Shown here piece after piece: positions 53,675 through 63,026 of a DNA stretch of 64,000 nt. Each line of letters opens with the position of its first letter. Within the stretch, counting starts at the first letter, position 1. The notes under the pieces are model-generated. The model did not search any database. It saw only the letters and a list, made by a program, of their open reading frames with translations, and was not told where the DNA came from. The translations under genes were made by a program, and so were the position numbers. The stretch spans positions 3,695,966 through 3,759,965 of the forward strand of contig NZ_KZ454943.1 in assembly GCF_002797395.1 (NCBI RefSeq). The letters run 5' to 3'. Origin of the DNA: Bacillus solitudinis. Its GTDB lineage: Bacteria > Bacillota > Bacilli > Bacillales > Bacillaceae_D.

Positions 53675-54849
53675 ATAAAAAGCAAGTTAGAATCGGGATG
53701 GTTGGATACAAATTCATGGGAAAAGCGCATTCACACGCGTATCGTGATGTCTCCTTTTATTTTGATAATAACGTGGAGCCCATCATGCAAGCCATATGTG
53801 GTCGAGATAAAGAAGGTGTGAAGCTAGCTGCAGAGAAAATGGGGTGGAACAGTTACGAAACGGATTGGAGAACACTCATCAATCGCTCAGATATTGACCT
53901 CATTGATATTGTTACGCCTAATAATCGCCATGCTGAAATTGCCATCGCAGCTGCTGAAGCGGGGAAGCATATTTATTGTGAAAAACCACTTGCGATGACA
54001 CTAGACCAATCGAAACGTATGCTTGAAGCAGTTCAGAGAAACAACGTTATTCATATGATAAATCATAATTATCGCTTCGCTCCGGCCGTCCAATTTGCCA
54101 AACAATTAATCGAGGAGGGACGGTTAGGGAAGATATATCATATTCGGGCAACGTATTTACAAGATTGGATTATGGACCCTAATTTCCCGTTAGTCTGGCG
54201 ATTGAGCAAAGATATTTCTGGTTCTGGTTCTCACGGGGATTTAGCAGCTCATATTATTGATTTAGCCAGGTTTTTAGTTGGAGAGTTTGAGGAGGTAAGC
54301 GGGTTACTAGAAACCTTTATTAAACAACGACCGATTGTCGAAAATAGTTCTGGTCTAAGTGGAACAGCATCAAGTGATATTAAGGGCCCTGTAGAGGTTG
54401 ATGATGCAAGTGTTTTCATTGCTCGCTTCGAAAATGGCGCTATTGGGACCTTTGAAGCGACCCGCTTTGCTGGTGGAAACCGAAATGGCAACCGGTTTGA
54501 AATTAATGGAGAAAAAGGGTCGATTCGCTGGGATGCGGAAAATATGAATAATCTAGATGTGTATTTCCATGAAGATGAAGCGGGTTTACAAGGTTACCGT
54601 ACAATTAATTGCACGGAAGATGTCCATCCATATGGAACGGCATATTGGCCAGACGCTCATATTATTGGCTATGAACATACATTTACTAATTTAATGGTGG
54701 AATTATTGAAAGGGATCGATAAAGGTATTAGCCCTGCACCTAACTTTGAGGACGGTGTTAAAAACCAGGCTGTCTTAGAAGCTGTTGAACGCTCCTCTCG
54801 CTCTAAAAAATGGGTGTCTATTTCAGAGCTACTAAATGAAAGCTCATAA
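53662..54849 (+). CDS. Gfo/Idh/MocA-family oxidoreductase (module C, second)
   Basis: A 395-residue NAD(P)-dependent oxidoreductase. The Rossmann motif is IGMVGYKFMGKAHSHAY, the EKP motif CEKPLAMTLDQ, and the catalytic histidine region SGSHGDLAAHIIDLARFLVG. The C-terminal domain is longer than that of the first enzyme, and the two proteins are distinct in sequence. The start is at ATG 53662, inside the isomerase gene end, giving coupled translation. It is the last gene of module C. Confidence 0.92.
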   Translation: MVGLNKKQVRIGMVGYKFMGKAHSHAYRDVSFYFDNNVEPIMQAICGRDKEGVKLAAEKMGWNSYETDWRTLINRSDIDLIDIVTPNNRHAEIAIAAAEAGKHIYCEKPLAMTLDQSKRMLEAVQRNNVIHMINHNYRFAPAVQFAKQLIEEGRLGKIYHIRATYLQDWIMDPNFPLVWRLSKDISGSGSHGDLAAHIIDLARFLVGEFEEVSGLLETFIKQRPIVENSSGLSGTASSDIKGPVEVDDASVFIARFENGAIGTFEATRFAGGNRNGNRFEINGEKGSIRWDAENMNNLDVYFHEDEAGLQGYRTINCTEDVHPYGTAYWPDAHIIGYEHTFTNLMVELLKGIDKGISPAPNFEDGVKNQAVLEAVERSSRSKKWVSISELLNESS

Positions 54850-54879
54850 GCTTAATTATTTAAAATTGAATAAGAGATA

Positions 54880-54912
54880 AAAGGCAGAGGCAACTATCTC
54901 TGCCTTTATTTT
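54880..54912 (+). terminator. Terminator of module C operon
   Basis: A perfect 10-bp stem AAAGGCAGAG (54880-54889) pairs with 54898-54907, followed by ATTTTC. Confidence 0.8.
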
Positions 54913-55044
54913 CGTCAACAGCTGTAACTTTTTCATTAGCTAGATAAAGAACTCTAAACGCCTCTACTATCTCGCCGTCAGGTCTAGTCTCACTATTAGG
55001 AAGAAGGTAAGACAAAGTATATAGTTGTTGGAAGATATTATCAC

Positions 55045-55073
55045 TTGCGTAGAATTAAATTAAGGCGTATACT
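55045..55073 (+). promoter_or_regulatory. Promoter of rnpB
   Basis: TTGCGT (55045-55050) and TATACT (55068-55073) are separated by 17 bp, with a start expected near 55080, just before the RNA. Confidence 0.65.
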
Positions 55074-55088
55074 AAGTTTATAACTTCT

Positions 55089-55494
55089 GATATAACGTTC
55101 AGGTAATTGCTGCATCTTTTGATGTAGAGGAAAGTCCATGCTCGCACGATCTGCAACGATCGTAGTGTTCGTGCCTAGCGAAAAAATAAGCTAGGGCAAT
55201 CTGGTGGTAACTGGATTGCCGGCGGGGAAAAACACCTACGGCTATCATGCTATGGCTGAGTACCCCTGAAAAGTGCCACAGTGACGAAGCTCTTTTGGAA
55301 ACGAAAGAGGTGGAACGCGGTAAACCCCACGAGCGAGAAACCCAAATTTGGTAGGGGAACTATCTTGAAGGAATAGAAACGGAGAGATAGACAGGTACTT
55401 GTTATCTGTAGATAGATGATTACCACCGGAGTACGAGGATAAAACCGATTGTAGTACAAAGGTACAAAACATGGCTTATCGAACGTTATTGAGA
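55089..55494 (+). ncRNA. rnpB: RNase P RNA, Bacillus (B) type
   Basis: The region reads almost like B. subtilis rnpB. The P1 helix pairs AACGTTC (55094-55100) with GAACGTT (55481-55487). Conserved blocks are GAGGAAAGTCC, TAGTGTTCGTGCCTAGCGAA, GAGTACCCCTGAAAAGTGCC, AGTGCCACAGTGACGAAG, GGTGGAACGCGGTAAACCCC, GAGCGAGAAACCCAAATTTG, TAGATAGATGATTACC and ACAAAACATGGCTTA. The RNA matures the 5' ends of tRNAs. End points are approximate by a few bases. Confidence 0.97.
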
Positions 55495-55533
55495 CAGAAA
55501 TAGTTAACTAGTATTGATTTGGTTTTAGCACAA

Positions 55534-55570
55534 AGAACCTACATCTTTATAGATGTAGGTTCTTTTTTGT
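55534..55570 (+). terminator. Terminator of rnpB
   Basis: A perfect 13-bp stem AGAACCTACATCT (55534-55546) pairs with 55551-55563, followed by six Ts. Confidence 0.9.
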
Positions 55571-55618
55571 TTAGTGCGTTTTCTTATTTATGATGCTATA
55601 TATACATAGTCATCGCAT

Positions 55619-56836
55619 TTAGGAGTTATCAATTTCTTCTCTTTCAATATTTTTCACAATCCATTCGCCATCTTTTAGGCTTAAAATGTAAATCATATTT
55701 ACGTGGCCAATTAGTGCATTGTTTCGTTCTTGGATTACTTTATATTCTGTATCATTTACTTTTTCTAGAGTAAAGGGTTGGTCCGTTTGCAACCAAGTAG
55801 GTGCATCCATAGCTTTAATATATAATATATTATTTTCTTCTCTAAAATAGGTATCTGCAAACCAAGTAGCCAATTCTTCAGACATAATCGCAGTGAAATA
55901 AGAAACTAATTCTTCTTTAGAATCAAGGTTTGTAATTTCACCATCTTTTTTTGAATTGTCAGCAAGATCCATAAATGATTTTTTAAATTCAGTCATAACA
56001 TTCCTAGCAGTAGAGTGATTTAATGCCCCGTCAACGATATTTTCATCTTCATTATCCACTTCATTTTCAATTTGTAAATTGAATGAATTTAAATCGGCAT
56101 TTAAATTCAAAATTTCTTCAACACTTAGACCGTTGTACTCTTGAGCAATACTCCAAAGTGTATCGCCAGGTTGAACGATATGAGTTACTTTCCCAAGGCC
56201 AATTACATGTCCAATTTGTAAATTGTATGGATTTAAACCTGGATTTAAATTTACTATATTTTTTAACGTTACGCCCTCATACTTTTCTGACAGACTCCAA
56301 AGTGTGTCACCTGGTCGAATGGTGTGGGTTATATTCCCAAGGCTAATCTCCTGGCCAATTTGTAAGTTGTTTGCATTAGATACGATATTTAAATTCAAGA
56401 TATCTTCAATATTAATACCATCGTATTCTTGCGCAATACTCCAAAGTGTCTCGTCAGGTTGAACGGTGTGGGTCACCTGGCTTATTGTAATCTCATTTCC
56501 TACCTGCAAATTGTACGGATTTAATAAGTCATTCAATTTTAAAATCTCTTCAACTGTGGTACTCTCGTACTCTTGAGCAAGACTCCAAATTGTATCTCCA
56601 GGCTCAATCGTATGCGTAACCTGGTTAATTGTTACCTCAGTTCCAATTTGTAAATTATTTAACTGATCATTTATCCCGATAATATCTTCAACAGTCACGT
56701 TCGTATACTTTTGGGCGATGCTCCATAAGTTATCGTCTCCTTCAAGCACTGATTCTGCTTTCGGTGATAAATCATTTCCCCAGACAGCTAGTCCTACGGC
56801 GAAAACAGGTATAAATATCAACGTTCTTTTTCTCAT
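55619..56836 (-). CDS. Secreted protein with five LysM repeats
   Basis: A 405-residue protein. The signal peptide is followed by five LysM repeats (about residues 27-258), each about 46 residues with G-D-x-L/I-W-S-I/L-A-Q-x-Y cores, as in EPGDTIWSLAQEYESTTVEE. The first (EGDDNLWSIAQKYTNVTVED) is the most diverged. The C-terminal 145 residues (about 260-405) form an unrecognised domain with two aromatic-rich strands (FADTYFREENNILYIKAMDA). LysM repeats bind peptidoglycan or chitin. An AAAGGAGGGG site precedes the ATG. No catalytic domain is recognised. Confidence 0.88.
   Translation of the reverse strand: MRKRTLIFIPVFAVGLAVWGNDLSPKAESVLEGDDNLWSIAQKYTNVTVEDIIGINDQLNNLQIGTEVTINQVTHTIEPGDTIWSLAQEYESTTVEEILKLNDLLNPYNLQVGNEITISQVTHTVQPDETLWSIAQEYDGINIEDILNLNIVSNANNLQIGQEISLGNITHTIRPGDTLWSLSEKYEGVTLKNIVNLNPGLNPYNLQIGHVIGLGKVTHIVQPGDTLWSIAQEYNGLSVEEILNLNADLNSFNLQIENEVDNEDENIVDGALNHSTARNVMTEFKKSFMDLADNSKKDGEITNLDSKEELVSYFTAIMSEELATWFADTYFREENNILYIKAMDAPTWLQTDQPFTLEKVNDTEYKVIQERNNALIGHVNMIYILSLKDGEWIVKNIEREEIDNS
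56062..56755 (-). repeat. Five tandem LysM coding repeats
   Basis: Units of roughly 138 bp encode the LysM modules of the gene at 55619-56836. Adjacent units share long blocks such as CAAATTGTAAATTG and are likely products of intragenic duplication. Confidence 0.8.
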
Positions 56837-56965
56837 CTGTTCCCCTCCTTTAATCCTATCGTCTATTTAGCACCTTCCTCTTTTTAGAGAATTTTAAACA
56901 TTTTATAGGTTAGCAGACATGGTATAAAGGACTTGGAAAATTGGAGTGAGAAAAGGAAAAATGAA

Positions 56966-56999
56966 AAAGGTAGCAACCAAATATTTGGAGACTACCTTG
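56966..56999 (-). terminator. Terminator of the CAP-domain lipoprotein gene
   Basis: AAGGTAG (56967-56973) pairs with CTACCTT (56992-56998), with an inner CCAAATATTTGG stem; the minus strand shows a T-rich tail. Confidence 0.7.
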
Positions 57000-57011
57000 A
57001 AATTATATATT

Positions 57012-58040
57012 TTATTTTCTTATAAACATTTGTGTCCAATAATGACCATTTTGGTTGTATCCAACACCAATATGGGTGTAGTTATTATTTAATATATTTG
57101 CTCGATGGCCTTCGCTATTCATCCAAGCTTGAACGACTTGCTCTGGTGTTTGCTGTCCCTGGGCGATATTTTCACCAGCAGCTTGATAAGATATGTCAAA
57201 GTCTCGCATCATATCGAACGGAGATCCATATGTGGGGCTTGTATGTGAAAAATAATTATTTGCTTGCATATCGTTTGATTTTTCCTTAGCTACATTGCTT
57301 AATTGTGTATCAGCTTGCAAGTCTGACAAGCCATTATTTCTTCTTTCAGCATTCGTTAATTCAATCACTTGCATCACTACTTCACTAAGGCCTTCAGCAC
57401 GTTCAGGCTGATTATTCTTTTTTTCAGGACTTTTTTGCTGTTCACGTTCACGCTGGTCTTGAGGTGCTTCTGGTTGAGCAGGTGGTGTATTAGGCTCTGC
57501 AGTTGGTGCTTCTGGTTGAGCAGGTGGTGTATTAGGCTCTGCAGTTGGTGCTTCTGGTTGAGCAGGTGGTGTATTAGGCTCTGCGGTTGGTGCTTCTGGT
57601 TGAGCAGGCGGTGTATTAGGTTGTTGGTTGCCCCGTCTGTTCGTTTGTTCCGGCGGAGCACCTTCTTGAATGACTCTCGCTATTTCTTCTGGGGAAAGTT
57701 GTACTGTTCCTTCAGGTATGAACCGTGAAATCAGTTCTGGTGTTAACTGTTGAACATCTTTGGGTAATAATTGTGTTATTTCTTCTCTTGTTGTTTGTGA
57801 AGTCATTCCAGAGCCAACATCAGCAATATATTTAGCATGTCCTACTTGAACTGCCTTTGTATGCGGAAATTGTTCACTTGATATTTCGGTGCTGTCACTC
57901 GATATTTGTCCTTGTGTAAATTGTTGCCCTTCAGTGTTGTTGCCCTCATTATTACGGTCAGAAGCATTGTCGTTAAAATTACAGGCGACAAGAGTTAACG
58001 ATAGACTTAGGAATATGAACATTTTTATCTTTTTTCCCAT
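57012..58040 (-). CDS. CAP/SCP-domain lipoprotein with Pro-rich repeat linker
   Basis: A 342-residue lipoprotein. The lipobox is LVAC, so it is membrane-anchored outside the cell. A central linker holds four copies of a 14-residue unit (NTPPAQPEAPTAEP). The C-terminal CAP domain (about 215-342) has IELTNAERRNNGL, NYFSHTSPTYGSPFDMM, GENIAQGQQTPEQVV and HRANILNNNYTHIGVGY, including the conserved histidines. YkwD-type CAP proteins are common in Bacillus. Their function is unclear; many may bind lipids or peptidoglycan. The start follows an AAAGGAGG-like site. The repeat length may vary among strains. Confidence 0.93.
   Translation of the reverse strand: MGKKIKMFIFLSLSLTLVACNFNDNASDRNNEGNNTEGQQFTQGQISSDSTEISSEQFPHTKAVQVGHAKYIADVGSGMTSQTTREEITQLLPKDVQQLTPELISRFIPEGTVQLSPEEIARVIQEGAPPEQTNRRGNQQPNTPPAQPEAPTAEPNTPPAQPEAPTAEPNTPPAQPEAPTAEPNTPPAQPEAPQDQREREQQKSPEKKNNQPERAEGLSEVVMQVIELTNAERRNNGLSDLQADTQLSNVAKEKSNDMQANNYFSHTSPTYGSPFDMMRDFDISYQAAGENIAQGQQTPEQVVQAWMNSEGHRANILNNNYTHIGVGYNQNGHYWTQMFIRK
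57466..57621 (-). repeat. 42-bp coding minisatellite in the CAP-domain gene
   Basis: Copies begin at 57466, 57508, 57550 and 57592, the last incomplete. They differ by few bases, so the array is recent and may change in length by slippage. The frame is kept because 42 is a multiple of three. Confidence 0.95.
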
Positions 58041-58223
58041 TTTCTTTCCTCCTTTTTAAAATTTCTTCCCTATTTTTCTCGAAAAGACCGAATATTATTA
58101 AGGTAAAACTTAACAATTTTTATAAATAAAAGGAATCAGTTTAAAAATAAGGAGAATAAGATCGTACGTTCGTTTTATGTGATATTATATTATTAAATAG
58201 CTAAAATGGGGACGGTGTTACTT

Positions 58224-59378
58224 TTGAAACTTTTTCACACAGCAGATTGGCATCTTGGCAAACTCGTTCAAGGTGTCTATATGACTAAAGACCAAAGACA
58301 TGTACTGACTCAATTTATTGAAGCCATAGAAGAGGAAAAGCCAGACGCGGTCATTATTGCAGGCGATTTATACGACCGTGCCATTCCACCAACAGATGCA
58401 GTTGATTTACTTGATGAGATGTTAGAAACCATTGTATTAAAGTTAAAAACCCCTGTACTTGCAATTGGCGGTAACCATGATGGACCAGAGCGTTTAGACT
58501 TTGGTCGAAGAATGATGAGGTCAAATGGCTTTCATATTGTTGGTCAATTTACGAATGTATTTGAACCGGTTGTTTTAAGTGATGAGTATGGTGATGTACA
58601 TTTTCATTTAATTCCTTTTGTTGAACCGAGTAAAGTTCGCTATGAATTACAGCTTGAAGGCATTCGAAGCCATAATGAAGCAATGAGTTCGATCGTTGAA
58701 CAAATTACAAAGTCAATGGATATGAATGCTCGTCATGTTTTTGTTGGACATGCGTTTGTCACGCCTACTGGTGAGGCAAAAGAGAATACGAGTGATTCAG
58801 AGCGTCCCTTATCAATAGGGGGAGTTGAGCATGTAAATGCGAAGGTATTTGAACCATTTCACTACACGGCTCTTGGTCATCTTCATCAAGCTCATTATGT
58901 TTCTAAGGAAAAGATACGTTATGCAGGTTCTCCATTAAAGTACTCTGTTTCGGAGGAGCATCACAAAAAGGGCTTCTATATTGTTGAATTAGATAAAGAA
59001 GGGAACACCACCATTGAAAAACGATTCCTCGAACCGTTGCGCGACATCCGTACAGTAGTAGGAAAAATTGACGAAATTGAAAAGCATGAGCGAAACGAAG
59101 ATTATGTATTTATCAGACTGCTTGATGAAGTTCCAGTTCTTTCACCAATGGAACGTGTTCGTTCTGTTTATCCTAATGCGATGCATATTGAGAGAAAACT
59201 AATCACTTGGTCAGATGAGGAAGGGGCAAGTTCAATATCACGCTCAAAGATGGATGAATTAACCTTATTTAAAGCCTTTTATAAGGAAGTAAAGGGCAAT
59301 GCTATTTCAGATGACACAGAAGACTTATTTATAGAAGTTTTACAGGAAACGATAAAAAAGGAGGGTGAACGCTTATGA
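58224..59378 (+). CDS. sbcD: DNA repair exonuclease SbcCD, subunit SbcD
   Basis: A 384-residue Mre11-type nuclease. Phosphoesterase motifs are HTADWHLGK, IIAGDLYDRA, IGGNHDGPERLDFG, FVGHAFVTP and YTALGHLHQAH. It processes DNA hairpins and double-strand ends with SbcC. The TTG at 58224 is preferred because it begins KLFHTADW as in homologues and has a GGGGACGGTG site; an ATG at 58206 has no ribosome site. The last bases overlap the sbcC start (ATGA). Confidence 0.93.
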   Translation: MKLFHTADWHLGKLVQGVYMTKDQRHVLTQFIEAIEEEKPDAVIIAGDLYDRAIPPTDAVDLLDEMLETIVLKLKTPVLAIGGNHDGPERLDFGRRMMRSNGFHIVGQFTNVFEPVVLSDEYGDVHFHLIPFVEPSKVRYELQLEGIRSHNEAMSSIVEQITKSMDMNARHVFVGHAFVTPTGEAKENTSDSERPLSIGGVEHVNAKVFEPFHYTALGHLHQAHYVSKEKIRYAGSPLKYSVSEEHHKKGFYIVELDKEGNTTIEKRFLEPLRDIRTVVGKIDEIEKHERNEDYVFIRLLDEVPVLSPMERVRSVYPNAMHIERKLITWSDEEGASSISRSKMDELTLFKAFYKEVKGNAISDDTEDLFIEVLQETIKKEGERL

Positions 59379-62300
59379 AACCTAAGAAAATTACCATCAC
59401 TGCGTTTGGCCCATATAAAAAGAAAGAAATGATTGATTTTGATGAATTAAAAGAACATCGTCTTTTTGTGATTTCTGGAAATACAGGAGCTGGTAAGACA
59501 TCAATTTTTGATGCGATTTGCTTTGCGTTATATGGTGAGGCTAGTGGGGAAGATCGAAACGAGCCTCGAATGCTTCGAAGTCAATTTGCATCCGAAGACG
59601 ACCACACATCGGTAGACTATATATTTGAAATTCGTAGTCGAACATACCGAGTGTTTAGACAGATGGCCCATATTAAGGGAAAGAATAAAACGCCTTCTGG
59701 AGATAAGTATGAATTATATGAAATAATCGATAATAAAGAAGTACTTTTGGTTGACCGGCTGAATGTAACGACCGTAAACCAAAAAATCCATGACATTATT
59801 GGTTTAACAAAAGCACAATTTAGCCAAATCGTCATGCTACCTCAAGGAGAGTTTCGTAAGCTATTAACCTCTGAAACAGAAAACAAGGAGGAAATTTTAC
59901 GAAAAATATTTAAAACCGGTTTATTTAAATCAATGACTGAACGACTAAACGATAAAAGAATTGAAGCACAGAAAAAATATGAGGACATCAAAAAGGAACG
60001 AGATATCATCATTAATAACATTGAAAACATGTTGCCTAAACGAGAGGATTCTTTACTAACTCATGTTTTTGAACAAGAAAACTTCAATACTCATCAAGTT
60101 TTAGAAGCACTTTCGGAAGAGATGACACACTATATAGAAGTAGAAATTAAACAAAAAAAGTTAATTGATGGCCATTTCCAAGCCTTCCAAGAAAAGAATA
60201 CTCATTATCATTTAGCCAAATCAGCAAATGACCGTTTTGATGTGCTTGATGAAAAGAGACAACAGAAATTAGAAATGGATGAGCAGCAGCCTCGAATGAA
60301 TGAACTTGAACAAAAGTATCAACAGGCTGAAAAAGCGAGTCGAATTAGTGTATATGAAGGTCATTATCTGGATATTTCTTCTGAACTCACAGTTTTAAAC
60401 GATTCCCTTGAAAAAGCGAACACTGAAGGAGAAAATGCGAAGATAGAGTTTGCATCTTCCCAAAAGGTGTACGAAGCGGAAGAAGCAAAAGAGAAAGAGC
60501 GAGAACAAGCAGCTTTTCAAGTCAAGAAGCTTCACGATTATATCGCTGATGTCGAAGGCCTTGATGAGAAGAAGAAAATCATAGACCGGCTTTCAAAAGA
60601 AGGAGCAGAATTGAAAAAGAATGCGGAGCAGTACGTTACTAAACTGAAAGCGACAAAACTAGAAAAAATAAATCTTCAAAATCAAATGAGGGATCTTGAA
60701 CAAAAGGTAAAATTGTTACCTGAGAAATCAGAAGCATGGCAAGAAACGAAATCAAAACTAAGACTTCTAAACGAGTGTGTTGAACTAACTGATAAGAAGT
60801 CAAAGTTATCTAGTCAATTATTTTCCAAAGAGCAGGCTTTTGGTGATGCAAAAGCAGAGTACAATCTAATCGAAACTCGTTGGATTGAAGGACAAGCAAG
60901 TTTATTAGCTGTGCATCTTCATGACGGTGAAGCTTGTCCAGTGTGTGGAAGCCACGATCATCCTAGTAAAGCAGAACTTGAGCTAGAGATTCCAACCAAA
61001 GACCAGCTCGACCAAAAACGGAGCGATTTAGCTAAAGTTGAAGAGGCTTTCCGTAAACTACAAGCAGACCTGAGTAGTGTGATCTCACAAGCGACTGAGA
61101 AAGAACAGGATCTAGAAACATTCGCAATTGAATCGAACGAAATTAGTATCTATCGTGAGAAAGAAATCGAAGTTCAACAACAGCTTCAAGTTGAAATCGA
61201 ACAGTTGAAACAAGACCAAGAAGCCCTTGAACAATTAAAAGGGAAATATGAGAATGTTGAATTGATAATCGAACAAGTAGATAGCCAGAAGGAGCGAAAT
61301 GAAAAGCAATGGAACGAAATACGTTCAAATTACAAAACTGAACAAGCGCTTTATGAAGAAAAGGTTAAAATCATTCCTGAACATCTCCAAACCGTTGAGA
61401 CGCTAAACAATGAGATCACAATTGCAGAACAGTTAACAAAAACATTAGAACACCAATGGAAGACGGCTCAAGAGCAACTTAACGTAGTAAAAGAACGCCA
61501 TCTCACGATCAAAACAACAATTGAACATCTAAACCAGCAAATTGAAAAGACATCCAAAAAACAAGAGAAAGCACTGAATATATTTAATGCAGCACTAACA
61601 GAGGCCCATTTTGAAACGAAAGAAGCGTATAAGTTAGCGAAAATACCAGATGTAACCCGTGAAGCATTAAAAACAGAAATTGACACGTTTAAAACCAATC
61701 TAGCATCACTTCGTAAACAAATAACTGAACTAGAAATGGAGTTAAAAGAAAAACAACGTGAGAACTTACTGACTCTCCAATCAGAATTAGTAGAATTAGA
61801 AAATCAGCTGGGAGAACGAAGGAAAGAATTAATGCAAACAGAAAATCTTCTGACAACCACCAAGCGTGCACATTCAGATATTCTTATAGCAAGTGAAAAA
61901 GTAGGTGATGCTGAAACGAAATTCCTGCTCCACAAAGACCTTTACGATGTTGTAAGAGGAGACAATCAGAGAAAAGTCTCATTTGAACGCTACCTGCAAA
62001 TTGAATTCCTTGAGCAAATCGTCCAAGAAGCAAACCAACGATTGCATCGTCTCTCAAATGGACAATTTCATCTAATTCGTAGCGAACGACTTGAAAAACG
62101 CGGAAAGCAAAGTGGTTTAAGTCTTGATGTGTACGACAATTACACTGGACAAAACCGTGACGTCAAATCGTTATCAGGAGGGGAAAAGTTTAACGCTTCG
62201 TTAAGTCTCGCTCTTGGAATGGTAGATGTTATTCAATCTCACCAAGGTGGAATCTCAATTGAAACGATGTTCATTGACGAAGGATTCGGTTCCCTTGATG

Positions 62301-62467
62301 AAGAAACGTTAAATAAAGCAATTGACACTCTTATCGATCTTCAGAAGTCCGGTAGACTAGTCGGCGTCATTTCACATGTCCATGAACTAAAGCAGGCGAT
62401 TCCTGCGATACTTGACGTAAGGAAGACGAAGGAAGGTCATAGTCAGACAACATTTATCATAAAATAG
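59375..62467 (+). CDS. sbcC: DNA repair exonuclease SbcCD, ATPase subunit SbcC
   Basis: A 1030-residue SMC-like ATPase. Walker A is SGNTGAGKTSIFDAI, two long coiled coils flank the zinc hook C521-P-V-C524, and near the C-terminus lie the signature SLSGGEKFNAS and Walker B MFIDEGFGSLDEETL. With SbcD it cleaves DNA hairpins. It is coupled to sbcD by a 4-bp overlap. The coiled-coil arms are of typical length. The start is ATG with a GGAGGG site. Confidence 0.96.
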   Translation: MKPKKITITAFGPYKKKEMIDFDELKEHRLFVISGNTGAGKTSIFDAICFALYGEASGEDRNEPRMLRSQFASEDDHTSVDYIFEIRSRTYRVFRQMAHIKGKNKTPSGDKYELYEIIDNKEVLLVDRLNVTTVNQKIHDIIGLTKAQFSQIVMLPQGEFRKLLTSETENKEEILRKIFKTGLFKSMTERLNDKRIEAQKKYEDIKKERDIIINNIENMLPKREDSLLTHVFEQENFNTHQVLEALSEEMTHYIEVEIKQKKLIDGHFQAFQEKNTHYHLAKSANDRFDVLDEKRQQKLEMDEQQPRMNELEQKYQQAEKASRISVYEGHYLDISSELTVLNDSLEKANTEGENAKIEFASSQKVYEAEEAKEKEREQAAFQVKKLHDYIADVEGLDEKKKIIDRLSKEGAELKKNAEQYVTKLKATKLEKINLQNQMRDLEQKVKLLPEKSEAWQETKSKLRLLNECVELTDKKSKLSSQLFSKEQAFGDAKAEYNLIETRWIEGQASLLAVHLHDGEACPVCGSHDHPSKAELELEIPTKDQLDQKRSDLAKVEEAFRKLQADLSSVISQATEKEQDLETFAIESNEISIYREKEIEVQQQLQVEIEQLKQDQEALEQLKGKYENVELIIEQVDSQKERNEKQWNEIRSNYKTEQALYEEKVKIIPEHLQTVETLNNEITIAEQLTKTLEHQWKTAQEQLNVVKERHLTIKTTIEHLNQQIEKTSKKQEKALNIFNAALTEAHFETKEAYKLAKIPDVTREALKTEIDTFKTNLASLRKQITELEMELKEKQRENLLTLQSELVELENQLGERRKELMQTENLLTTTKRAHSDILIASEKVGDAETKFLLHKDLYDVVRGDNQRKVSFERYLQIEFLEQIVQEANQRLHRLSNGQFHLIRSERLEKRGKQSGLSLDVYDNYTGQNRDVKSLSGGEKFNASLSLALGMVDVIQSHQGGISIETMFIDEGFGSLDEETLNKAIDTLIDLQKSGRLVGVISHVHELKQAIPAILDVRKTKEGHSQTTFIIK

Positions 62468-62544
62468 AATATTTTTGTTAATCTCTTGGAGAACTAGTAA
62501 CTTAATGATTTCTACGTACGTTTAATGAGGAGGGGGGGAGAGAA

Positions 62545-63021
62545 GTGAGTATTATTTTACTTGGAATTGTATTAGCGGTAGTGTTTGCTATCATAGGAGT
62601 ATTAGCTGTTAAAGGTGTATCGAATAAAACAAATGAAGGAGGACGGGCGGATATGCTTAAACTAGGTTATCATTACGCTGTTGCATTTATTACGTTAATT
62701 ATGGTTATTGGCGGTGGTATTTTCGCATTTATGGCTATTGCAGACTATGTCTCACCGAACACATACGTCGAAACATTTGAAGAATACAAAAATATGTATA
62801 TCTATCCACCAAAACATGAAGAATCTCAAGAGGTACAAATAGAAGTGAAAACTGATGAAGAACTTCGCGAGCAATACGATAATATGGTTCAACAACGAAA
62901 AGAAAATACCAGAAATCGAGCGTTAAATAGCTTTGTTAAGAGCTTAGGTTGGGTAATTATCCCACTCCCTATCTACCTTATCTTTCAGCGTCGCATAAGA
63001 AAAGAAAAAAACGACGCGTAA
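62545..63021 (+). CDS. Hypothetical three-helix membrane protein
   Basis: A 158-residue protein. Two N-terminal helices (IILLGIVLAVVFAIIGVLAV and AVAFITLIMVIGGGIFAFMA), an extracellular or cytoplasmic charged segment with several Glu and Lys (about 80-135), and a C-terminal helix (WVIIPLPIYLIF) with a basic tail. A GTG start follows a very strong GAGGAGGGGGG site. It is not recognised as a named family. It follows sbcC after 77 bp with no terminator, so it may be cotranscribed. Confidence 0.6.
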   Translation: MSIILLGIVLAVVFAIIGVLAVKGVSNKTNEGGRADMLKLGYHYAVAFITLIMVIGGGIFAFMAIADYVSPNTYVETFEEYKNMYIYPPKHEESQEVQIEVKTDEELREQYDNMVQQRKENTRNRALNSFVKSLGWVIIPLPIYLIFQRRIRKEKNDA

Positions 63022-63026
63022 TCAAG

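Noticed and set aside
55245-55472. Minus-strand open frames of 75 and 69 residues
   Set aside because: They lie entirely within rnpB on the opposite strand and have no ribosome site; the RNA gene explains the sequence.
57466-57621. CRISPR array
   Set aside because: The repeats are tandem without spacers, in frame within a protein gene, and no cas gene is near. The same holds for the LysM repeats at 56062-56755.
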